Part shown: positions 53,973 to 62,700 of the stretch, one piece after another
Layout: every line of letters starts with the position of its first letter
How positions within the stretch are numbered: position 1 is the first letter of the stretch
Assembly: GCF_014207905.1 (NCBI RefSeq)
Contig: NZ_JACHLB010000001.1
Span: 1,242,723-1,306,722, forward strand
Direction of reading: 5' to 3'
DNA length: 64,000 nucleotides
Source of the DNA: Flavobacterium notoginsengisoli
GTDB lineage: Bacteria; Bacteroidota; Bacteroidia; Flavobacteriales; Flavobacteriaceae
Made by a program: the position numbers and the translations under genes
The notes under the pieces: generated by a model
What the model was told of the DNA's origin: nothing
Databases searched by the model: none
What the model saw: the letters and a program-made list of their open reading frames with translations, nothing else

Positions 53973-55775
53973 ATGTCAGCAGAAGCGCACGATCACGATC
54001 ACGGACACGATCACGAGCACGAACATCATCATAAAGATACGTTCATTACTAAATATATTTTTAGTATTGATCATAAAATGATTGCTAAACAATACTTGAT
54101 TACTGGTATTATTATGGGAATCATTGGTATCGCAATGTCTTTGCTTTTTAGAATGCAATTAGCGTGGCCAGAAGAGTCTTTTAAGATATTTAATGTTTTA
54201 TTAGGAGATAAATTTGCACCTGATGGTGTAATGGCAAATGATATTTATTTAGCTTTAGTAACAATTCACGGTACCATAATGGTATTCTTTGTACTAACGG
54301 CAGGTTTGAGTGGTACTTTTAGTAATTTACTTATTCCTCTTCAAATTGGAGCACGAGATATGGCTTCAGGATTTATGAATATGATTTCATACTGGTTATT
54401 TTTCTTATCAGCAGTTATCATGGTATGTTCTTTATTTGTTGAGTCTGGACCAGCATCTGCGGGATGGACAATTTATCCTCCGTTAAGTGCATTACCACAA
54501 GCAATTCCAGGATCTGGAACAGGTATGACTTTATGGTTGGTATCTATGGCAATCTTCATCGCGTCTTCTTTGATGGGATCTTTAAATTATATCGTTACTG
54601 TAATTAATTTAAGAACTAAAGGAATGTCTATGACTAGACTTCCACTTACAATCTGGACATTTTTTGTAACAGCGATTATCGGTGTTATCTCGTTCCCAGT
54701 ATTGTTATCTGCAGCTTTGTTATTGATTTTTGATAGAAGTTTTGGTACTTCATTCTTCTTGTCTGATATCTATATTGCTGGAGAGGTTTTACACTACCAA
54801 GGAGGTTCTCCTGTATTGTTTGAGCACTTATTCTGGTTCTTAGGTCACCCTGAGGTTTATATTGTAATCTTACCAGCGATGGGTCTTGTTTCTGAAATTA
54901 TGGCTACGAATGCTCGTAAACCAATTTTTGGATACAGAGCGATGATTATGTCGGTTCTTGCAATTGCGTTCTTATCTACTATTGTATGGGGTCACCACAT
55001 GTTTATTTCTGGGATGAATCCTTTCTTAGGATCTGTATTTACTTTTACAACTTTATTGATTGCAATTCCATCTGCTGTAAAAGCATTCAACTGGATTACA
55101 ACTTTATGGAAAGGTAACTTACAATTCAACCCTGCAATGTTATTCTCTATCGGAATGGTTTCAACTTTCATCACTGGAGGTTTAACGGGAATCATTTTAG
55201 GAGATAGTACTTTAGATATTAACGTTCACGATACTTACTTTGTAATTGCTCACTTTCACTTAGTAATGGGTATCTCTGCACTTTATGGAATGTTTGCTGG
55301 TATTTACCACTGGTTCCCTAAAATGTATGGAAGAATGTTAAACAAAAACTTAGGTTATATTCACTTCTGGATTACAGCAGTTTGTGCTTATGGAGTTTTC
55401 TTCCCAATGCACTTTATCGGATTAGCTGGTTTACCAAGACGTTACTATACAAATACTAACTTCCCATTATTTGATGATTTACAAAATGTGAATGTTTTAA
55501 TTACAACATTCGCTCTTGTGGGAGGTGCATTCCAATTAGTGTTCTTATATAACTTCTTTAGTAGTATTTTCTACGGTAAAAAAGCAACTCAGAATCCTTG
55601 GAAATCTACAACTTTAGAGTGGACTACTCCAGTTGAGCATATTCACGGAAACTGGCCAGGAGAAATTCCTCACGTATACCGTTGGCCGTATGACTATAGT
55701 AACCCAAATCATGATGTAGATTTTGTTCCTCAAAATGTACCAATGAAAGAAGGTGAAGAAGTTTTACACCACTAA
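53973..55775 (+). CDS. coxA: Cytochrome c oxidase subunit I
   Basis: A 600-residue heme-copper oxidase, A-type, with 12 membrane helices. The CuB/Tyr motif HPEVY is at 292-296, WGHHMFISGM carries the CuB histidine pair, and HDTYFVIAHFHLVMG holds the heme ligands. The N-terminal 22 residues are almost all His, Asp and Glu (EAHDHDHGHDHEHEHHH), an unusual metal-binding-like tail. It is last in the act-cox operon; no subunit III or IV gene follows, so these must be elsewhere. Confidence 0.97.
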   Translation: MSAEAHDHDHGHDHEHEHHHKDTFITKYIFSIDHKMIAKQYLITGIIMGIIGIAMSLLFRMQLAWPEESFKIFNVLLGDKFAPDGVMANDIYLALVTIHGTIMVFFVLTAGLSGTFSNLLIPLQIGARDMASGFMNMISYWLFFLSAVIMVCSLFVESGPASAGWTIYPPLSALPQAIPGSGTGMTLWLVSMAIFIASSLMGSLNYIVTVINLRTKGMSMTRLPLTIWTFFVTAIIGVISFPVLLSAALLLIFDRSFGTSFFLSDIYIAGEVLHYQGGSPVLFEHLFWFLGHPEVYIVILPAMGLVSEIMATNARKPIFGYRAMIMSVLAIAFLSTIVWGHHMFISGMNPFLGSVFTFTTLLIAIPSAVKAFNWITTLWKGNLQFNPAMLFSIGMVSTFITGGLTGIILGDSTLDINVHDTYFVIAHFHLVMGISALYGMFAGIYHWFPKMYGRMLNKNLGYIHFWITAVCAYGVFFPMHFIGLAGLPRRYYTNTNFPLFDDLQNVNVLITTFALVGGAFQLVFLYNFFSSIFYGKKATQNPWKSTTLEWTTPVEHIHGNWPGEIPHVYRWPYDYSNPNHDVDFVPQNVPMKEGEEVLHH

Positions 55776-55787
55776 AAATATTTTAAG

Positions 55788-55814
55788 AGACCGTCAGAGA
55801 TGACGGTCTTTTTT
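55788..55814 (+). terminator. Terminator of the act-cox operon
   Basis: AGACCGTCA and TGACGGTCT pair around GAGA, followed by a T-run, 13 bases past the coxA stop. Confidence 0.92.
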
Positions 55815-55871
55815 ATTAGTTAAAATTTTAAACCTTCAGTTTTACAATTTTACAAAACTAATTAGTTTCTA

Positions 55872-55879
55872 TATCTTTG
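55872..55879 (+). promoter_or_regulatory. -7 element directly upstream of ruvB
   Basis: TATCTTTG fits TAnnTTTG and ends only four bases before the ruvB ATG, so the transcript would have almost no leader. No -33 TTTG is evident. Confidence 0.55.
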
Positions 55880-55883
55880 TAAG

Positions 55884-56906
55884 ATGAATGAAAATCTAGA
55901 TCCTACTACAAAAGGGTATAATTCGGAAGAATTAGATCTTGAGAAAAGACTGCGTCCGCTATCATTTGATGATTTTGCAGGACAAGATCAAGTTTTAGAA
56001 AATTTAAAAGTATTTGTTGCCGCCGCTAATCAAAGAGGTGAAGCACTTGATCATGCTTTATTTCATGGGCCTCCAGGTTTAGGGAAAACAACATTAGCAA
56101 ATATCCTTGCCAATGAATTACAAGTTGGTATTAAAATTACTTCAGGTCCTGTTTTAGATAAGCCTGGTGATTTGGCTGGTTTATTAACTAATCTGGATGA
56201 AAGAGATGTTTTGTTTATTGATGAAATTCATCGTCTTAGTCCAGTAGTAGAAGAATATCTATATTCTGCAATGGAAGATTTCAAAATAGATATTATGATA
56301 GAATCTGGTCCAAATGCAAGGACTGTTCAAATCAATTTGAATCCGTTTACATTGATTGGTGCAACAACTAGATCTGGATTATTAACAGCACCGATGCGTG
56401 CACGTTTTGGAATTTCTTCACGATTACAATATTATACAACCGAACTTTTAACAACTATCGTTGAAAGAAGTGCCTCAATACTAAAAATGCCAATTGCATT
56501 GGATGCTGCAATTGAAATTGCGGGTCGTAGTAGAGGAACACCTCGTATCGCAAATGCTTTACTTCGTAGAGTTCGTGACTTTGCACAAATTAAAGGAAAC
56601 GGAACTATCGATTTAGAAATATCTAGATATGCTTTGAAAGCATTAAATGTTGACGCGCATGGACTTGACGAGATGGATAATAAAATTTTATTAACGATTA
56701 TTAATAAATTTAAAGGTGGTCCTGTTGGTCTTTCTACTTTGGCTACTGCTGTCAGCGAGAGCAGTGAAACAATTGAAGAAGTTTACGAACCATTTTTGAT
56801 TCAAGAAGGTTTCATTATGAGGACACCTCGCGGTAGAGAAGTGACAGATAAGGCTTATAAACATCTAGGGAAAATTAATACTAATATTCAAGGTGGTTTG
56901 TTTTAG
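55884..56906 (+). CDS. ruvB: Holliday junction DNA helicase RuvB
   Basis: A 340-residue AAA+ motor for branch migration with RuvA. The Walker A motif is [12 protein letters not shown] near residue 64, Walker B is FIDEIHRL near residue 112, sensor 1 is GATTRSG, and the arginine-rich sensor 2 is [18 protein letters not shown]. The C-terminal winged helix ends with [20 protein letters not shown]. The length is normal. The P450 gene follows after 11 bp, so the three genes to queG probably form one unit. Confidence 0.98.
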   Translation: MNENLDPTTKGYNSEELDLEKRLRPLSFDDFAGQDQVLENLKVFVAAANQRGEALDHALFHGPPGLGKTTLANILANELQVGIKITSGPVLDKPGDLAGLLTNLDERDVLFIDEIHRLSPVVEEYLYSAMEDFKIDIMIESGPNARTVQINLNPFTLIGATTRSGLLTAPMRARFGISSRLQYYTTELLTTIVERSASILKMPIALDAAIEIAGRSRGTPRIANALLRRVRDFAQIKGNGTIDLEISRYALKALNVDAHGLDEMDNKILLTIINKFKGGPVGLSTLATAVSESSETIEEVYEPFLIQEGFIMRTPRGREVTDKAYKHLGKINTNIQGGLF

Positions 56907-56917
56907 TTTACGATTTC

Positions 56918-58264
56918 ATGTCTACCCAAGAAAAATATAATTATCCCCCAAAACTTTCTATTCTTAGATTTTTTGTTGATGCAGAAGGTGTACGTAAAAA
57001 TCCGATACCTTACCATAAAAGATATTTTGAAATTTTTGGCGATTCTTTTTCAATAAGAATTGGAAAATCACAGCATATTATCCTATCTAGAGATAATAAT
57101 GTGGCTCAATATATATTGCAGAAAAATCAAAAAAACTATTATAAATCTAAATTTCAATCTGTTTATCTTTCTAAATATTTAGGAAAAGGCCTTTTGACAG
57201 TTGATGGTGAATTTTGGTTAAAACAGAGAAGACTTATTCAGCCAGCTTTTCACAAACAAAAAATGAATCAGTTGGTCGAGAACATGAAGTCGACAATTAT
57301 AGCTGAGTTAGATGATGTGGAAATTGATAAAGAAATTGATCTTTTTCCTGTAATGAGTGAATTGGCATTTAATGTTGTGGCTAAATCTTTGTTTCAGTTT
57401 TCTATAGCAGAAGAAAAACTAGATAGAATAAAATATATCATTGAAACAGTTCAAAATTTTTTAATAAAAGAAATTAGACTTCCTCATAAAGCGTGGTGGT
57501 TTTCAATAAGTGGTCAGGTCAAGAAGCATCTTGGACTTGCAGAAGAAAACAATCGGATTATCAGAGAAATTATTGATGAACGTGTCGCTTCAAAAGTAGA
57601 GATTAATGATTTGCTTAATATGCTACTTGAAACTCGTTATGAGGATACTGGTGAAGGAATGTCTGTTGAGCAATTGATTGATGAGATAAAAATTCTTTTT
57701 ATTGCTGGTCATGAAACTACAGCAAATGCTTTAACATTTACATTGCACTTATTAGGAAACCATCCTGATGTTCAACAAAAAGTGTTTGATGAAATTAGTA
57801 AAATTGAAGAACAAACTGATGATGTCATAGAGCAACTCCAAAAAATGGTGTATACCAATGCTGTTTTAAATGAATCTATGAGATTATATCCACCTGCTTG
57901 GATTACAGATAGACAGAATGTTGAAGATGATAGTTTGGGGCAGTTCAATATAAAAAGTGGAACTCTAATAGGTGTTTCTTTTTATGAATTGCATCGTAAT
58001 CCAAAGTATTGGGACAATCCCGATATTTTTAATCCTGAGCGTTTTTTAGGAGAAGAGAAAAAGCATTCTATGCAATATTTTTACCCATTTGGAGCTGGAC
58101 CAAGAATGTGTATTGGAGCAGGTTTTGCTATTTACGAAATGGGCCTTGCTATTGCATATATTATTAAAAAATACAAAATTAAATCTGTGAGTACAGAGGT
58201 CAATTTTAATCCTCTAATTACCTTAAAACCTGTTGGTGTTAAAGTCGTGTTTTCTGAAAGATAA
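56918..58264 (+). CDS. Cytochrome P450
   Basis: A 448-residue heme monooxygenase. The heme-binding loop is [14 protein letters not shown] with Cys398, the I-helix oxygen-activation motif [10 protein letters not shown] is near residue 265, and the ExxR is in [11 protein letters not shown]. There is no fused reductase and no membrane anchor, so it needs separate ferredoxin-type partners. Similar proteins hydroxylate fatty acids, terpenes or carotenoids; none of those pathways is nearby. Its stop overlaps the queG start by one base (TAATG). Confidence 0.96.
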   Translation: MSTQEKYNYPPKLSILRFFVDAEGVRKNPIPYHKRYFEIFGDSFSIRIGKSQHIILSRDNNVAQYILQKNQKNYYKSKFQSVYLSKYLGKGLLTVDGEFWLKQRRLIQPAFHKQKMNQLVENMKSTIIAELDDVEIDKEIDLFPVMSELAFNVVAKSLFQFSIAEEKLDRIKYIIETVQNFLIKEIRLPHKAWWFSISGQVKKHLGLAEENNRIIREIIDERVASKVEINDLLNMLLETRYEDTGEGMSVEQLIDEIKILFIAGHETTANALTFTLHLLGNHPDVQQKVFDEISKIEEQTDDVIEQLQKMVYTNAVLNESMRLYPPAWITDRQNVEDDSLGQFNIKSGTLIGVSFYELHRNPKYWDNPDIFNPERFLGEEKKHSMQYFYPFGAGPRMCIGAGFAIYEMGLAIAYIIKKYKIKSVSTEVNFNPLITLKPVGVKVVFSER

Positions 58265-59187
58265 TGATTAATTCTAAAGAAAAATATTCAAAATTTATAA
58301 AGGAAGAAGCCAAAAGACTTGGTTTTTTATCTTGTGGAATATCGAAGGCTGGATTTCTCGAAAAGGAAGCACCAAGACTAGAAAACTGGTTAAAAAATAA
58401 TCGGAATGGACAAATGGCTTATATGGAAAACCATTTTGATAAACGATTAGACCCAACGTTGTTAGTAGAGGATGGGAAGAGTGTGGTTTCACTTTTGTTA
58501 AACTATTTTCCAGAAGTTAAGCAAAATGATGAAAGCTTTAAGATTTCAAAATATGCTTATGGGCAGGATTATCATTTTGTTATTAAGGATAAATTAAAAG
58601 AGTTTCTACATTCTATTCAAGAAAATATAGGAGACGTTTCTGGTCGTGCTTTTGTTGATTCAGCGCCTGTTTTAGATAAGGCTTGGGCAGCAAAAAGCGG
58701 TCTGGGATGGATCGGAAAAAATAGTAATTTAATAACCCAAAAAGTCGGTTCTTTTTACTTCATAGCCGAACTTATTATAGATTTAGACTTAGAATATGAT
58801 CATGCAGTTACAGACCATTGTGGTTCTTGTACAGCTTGTATAGACGCTTGTCCTACGCAGGCGATTGTTGCGCCTTATATTGTTGATGGCAGCAAATGCA
58901 TTTCTTATTATACCATCGAATTAAAAGAAAATCTTCCTTATGAAATGAAAGGAAAATTTGATGAATGGATGTTTGGCTGCGATACTTGTCAAGATGTTTG
59001 TCCATGGAATAGATTTTCTAAACCTCATTCAGAACCGTTGTTTAATCCTAATCCTGAATTGCTTTCTTTTAGTAAAAAAGATTGGATTGAAATAACAGAA
59101 GAAACCTTTAAACTTGTTTTCAAAAATTCTCCAATTAAAAGAACAAAATTCGACGGATTAAAACGAAATATCAAATTTTTGGAATAA
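58264..59187 (+). CDS. queG: Epoxyqueuosine reductase QueG
   Basis: A 307-residue cobalamin-dependent iron-sulfur enzyme that reduces epoxyqueuosine to queuosine in tRNA, the last step of the pathway. Motifs are [20 protein letters not shown] near residue 137, and two ferredoxin-like cluster sites [16 protein letters not shown] and [11 protein letters not shown]. The C-terminal HEAT-like part of some members is absent, as is common. The precursor transporter at 13034 belongs to the same modification pathway. Confidence 0.97.
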   Translation: MINSKEKYSKFIKEEAKRLGFLSCGISKAGFLEKEAPRLENWLKNNRNGQMAYMENHFDKRLDPTLLVEDGKSVVSLLLNYFPEVKQNDESFKISKYAYGQDYHFVIKDKLKEFLHSIQENIGDVSGRAFVDSAPVLDKAWAAKSGLGWIGKNSNLITQKVGSFYFIAELIIDLDLEYDHAVTDHCGSCTACIDACPTQAIVAPYIVDGSKCISYYTIELKENLPYEMKGKFDEWMFGCDTCQDVCPWNRFSKPHSEPLFNPNPELLSFSKKDWIEITEETFKLVFKNSPIKRTKFDGLKRNIKFLE

Positions 59188-59704
59188 TACTTTTAAAAAA
59201 TATTTTAAAAACTAACTATTTGATATTCATTGATTTAATATTTTTTCTGTAAATAAAAGATTATTTTTTAATTCTTACAATTTATTAAATAATTGTCAAT
59301 ATTTTCTGTAAGAAATGATTTATTTGCAATTCTTTAACGTCTACTAACCTTTTTATTATCAAATTATTATCTTTTTTTGTTATAATTAACACTCAACAGT
59401 TGTTAAATATTGCTTTTTGACGAGTTTATGTGCAGTTTATCGAGTAATGTATTTGATGCTTCATCATTTATTTACTTTCGTCCTTCCAAAACTACATTTT
59501 TATAAACTTAAAACACGATTTTGTGTATTGAACCTATCATGACTATGGTCCAAGCGCTACAATGTTCATTTAGAAATCATTCCAAGATTTTTAATGATTT
59601 TTCGAAAACCAATTATTTCAATTTTTCGTATTTCACCAATACGCTAAAAATGATCATCCATTTTTTAGTGTATTGTTTTTCTGTTCCACAAACTCAAGTT
59701 GTCT
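59188..59704 (+). other. AT-rich gap upstream of the giant adhesin
   Basis: About 517 bases without a gene that I accept. The bases are strongly AT-rich. The last part contains a long imperfect stem (59637-59675) followed by five T, 25 bases before the adhesin start. I see no clear TTTG/TAnnTTTG promoter pair. A short open frame at 59521-59712 lacks any protein-like features. Confidence 0.6.
59637..59680 (+). promoter_or_regulatory. Terminator-like stem before the adhesin gene
   Basis: CAATACGCTAAAAATG pairs with CATTTTTTAGTGTATTG, with one bulge and one G-T pair, around ATCATC; five T follow. It may be an attenuator or the terminator of an upstream transcript. Confidence 0.45.
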
Positions 59705-62700
59705 ATGCGTAACTTTACTTTTAAAAGGTTTAATTTATTTAAACTGTTTTTTGTTATTTCATTATTTTTTATCACGGCTCAAACTAGGGCCCAATTTCCT
59801 TATTCACAATCATTTAAAAATTCAACGGCTCCAGGTGTTTTGTTTGGAGGTGAACCAGTTGCATTTTTAACTGGTGGAGCTGGTTTAAGAGATGGCTATA
59901 ATGATGCAAATGGTTCTGGATATTTGCGATTAACCAACAGACAAGGCAGCCAGAAAGGAATTGTTTATTCGGATATGTATTCTTTTCCATCTGCGTATGG
60001 AATGACTATTACATTTGAATACTATACCCATAGTGGAAACGGTGCCGATGGTATTGCTTTTATTTTGTTTGATGCAACGGCTTCTCCCGTTGCAGTAGGT
60101 GCTTTTGGAGGATCTTTGGGTTATGCACAACGAAATTCAGAAACAGGTTTTTCTAAAGGGTATCTGGGTATCGGAATTGACGAATATGGAAATTTTTCTG
60201 CCAATAATGAAGGGAAAAGTGGTGGAGCGCCAGGAGGTGTTATGCCTAGTAATGTTACTTTAAGAGGTGCTGGAACGGGTACATCTGGGTATCCGCATTT
60301 AATTTCGGTGAAAACAACAGATTTAGCAAGTTCTTTTAATGTTGCAGGTGGGGATAGAAATGCTACGGACAATTCTAAATCCGGTTTTAGAAAAATGGAA
60401 GTTGTTTTAAAACCACGATCAGGAGGTGGTTTTTTTATTGATGTTTACTTAACACACGGCACTGTAAGAGAGCTAATAATAAATAATTACGAGTATAAAA
60501 CAGAAGCACCCTCTAATCTAAAATTTGCAATTTCTTCTTCGACAGGGGGATCTAATAATTTTCATGAAATCCGAAATCTAAACATTACAGTTGATAAATC
60601 TACGCTTTTAACTCCTGTTGCTAATGCAGATACTTTTACTGGCTGTATAGGATTAGCGGCAACTTCTGGAGATATTACTGCAAATGATAATGGATCTGTA
60701 AATACTTTAGGTACAATTAATAAATCGACAGTTGATTTAGATCCTGCTGTGGCTGGAATTCAAACTTCAAAGACAGTTGCAGACAAGGGGACTTTTACTT
60801 ATAATTCTTCTACTGGTGCTGTCACTTTTACTCCGCTAAACAATACTGTTGTAGGTCCAGTTCAGATAAATTATACTTTTAATGATACTTACGATAAGAC
60901 ATCTAATTCATCAACAATAACATATAATACTTATACGGCTATTGCTAATAATACAATTACAGCACCTTCCACAAGTTCTTTTTGTACAGCACCGAATGAT
61001 CCGGGCGTTATTACAGGTTCAACTGCAACAGGCGGTTCAACTAGTAGTGGAGGAGCTTCAACGTTGACTTATCAATGGGAGGTTAGTACTAATAATATTG
61101 ACTTTAGCCCTATTTCGGGAGCAACAGCTGTAAGCTACGATCCACCAAGCACAAGTACTACAGCTTATTATAGAAGAGTGGTTTCTTCTGCAACTTGTAA
61201 AGATGTGAGTAATGTCGTTTCGATTGTTTTTGGCCAGGCTAGTACACCAACTGCAACAGCAGCAACAGCGATAACATGTAACAGTTTTACAGCAAATTGG
61301 AATGCTGTAGCAAATGCAACATCTTATGGATTATCTGTTTCTAGCAGTTCAACTTTTAATACTCACGTAGGAAATTTTGATGGAAGAAATTTAGGTTCTT
61401 CTTCAACTTCAGTAGATGTTACTGGATTAACTTCAGGACAGACTTATTATTTTAAAGTTTGGTCTTACAATTCATGTGGAGTTGGACCAACTGCTTCTAA
61501 TGTAATAACAGTAACTGTAGGGAATGGATCAGTGGCAGGAACGGTTTCTTCTGCACAAACTATTTGTTCTGGAACTTCTCCTCAAGATTTGACTTTAACT
61601 GGATATACAGGAACAATTCAATGGCAATCATCAACAAATAATAGTTTATTTACAGATATTAATGGTGCTACAAATGCTACTTTGACAAGTGCTCAAATGG
61701 GAGCACTTACTGCAAATACATATTATAGAGCAGTTGTAAAAAGTGGATCATGTACGGCAGCAAACTCAACGTCAGTTTTAATTACAATAAGTCCAGTTCC
61801 AAGTTTGGGAACGATTTCACAATTTGCAACAACTTGTGAGGGAGCTCCTGCAAGAATCAATTTAAAAGGATTATTACCAAACACTACGTCTACTATTGCA
61901 TATTCTATCGACGGGGTTGCACAACCATCAGTTTCTGGTGTTACATCTGATGCTTCTGGAGATGGATTTTTCGAAACTGTAGTTTTAACAGCAGCGAATA
62001 ACGGTAAAACATTAAGAGTAACAACTGTTACTACAACAAGCGCAACACCAAGCTGTACGAGTACAGTTAATAAAGATGTTACATTAAGTATAAATGCTGC
62101 TTCAGTTGGAGGAACAATTGCATCAGTAGCAGCAATTTGTTCTGGAACTTCTCCAGCTAATTTAGTGCTTAGCGGTAATAACGGTTCTGTTTTAAGATGG
62201 CAGAAATCGACAGATTCAGGTTTTTCAACTCGAACTGATATTAATGTTGCTTCAACAACATTAACAAGCGCGAATATAGGAAACTTAACAGCAAATACTT
62301 ATTTCAGAGCAATTGTTCAGAATGGAGATTGTTCTGCGGTTTTTTCTGATGCTGTTTTGGTAACTGTAAATGCTTTGCCTGCTGTACTTACTTTAACAGG
62401 AAGTACAATTTGTGTTTCACCAGGAGGAAATGGAACGATCACTTCTTCAACATCAGCAAATGGAATAAATTATCAATTATATAATTCAAGTAATTTAGCG
62501 GTTCAATCTGCAAAATCAGGTAACGGATCTGCATTGACATGGACTAATCTTGTTGCAGGAAATGGTTATTATGTTATCGGTAGAAATGCAACAACTACAT
62601 GTTCTTCTACAAGCGCTACAGTAAATGTAGCAACCAATCCAAATCCTGATGCTCTTGTTTTAACAGGAAGCACCATTTGTGTTTCGCCAGGAGGAAACGG

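Noticed and set aside
59521..59712. Open frame of 63 codons before the adhesin gene
   Set aside because: It starts and ends in AT-rich non-coding sequence, overlaps the adhesin start in another frame, contains the terminator-like stem, and its product shows no domain or signal.
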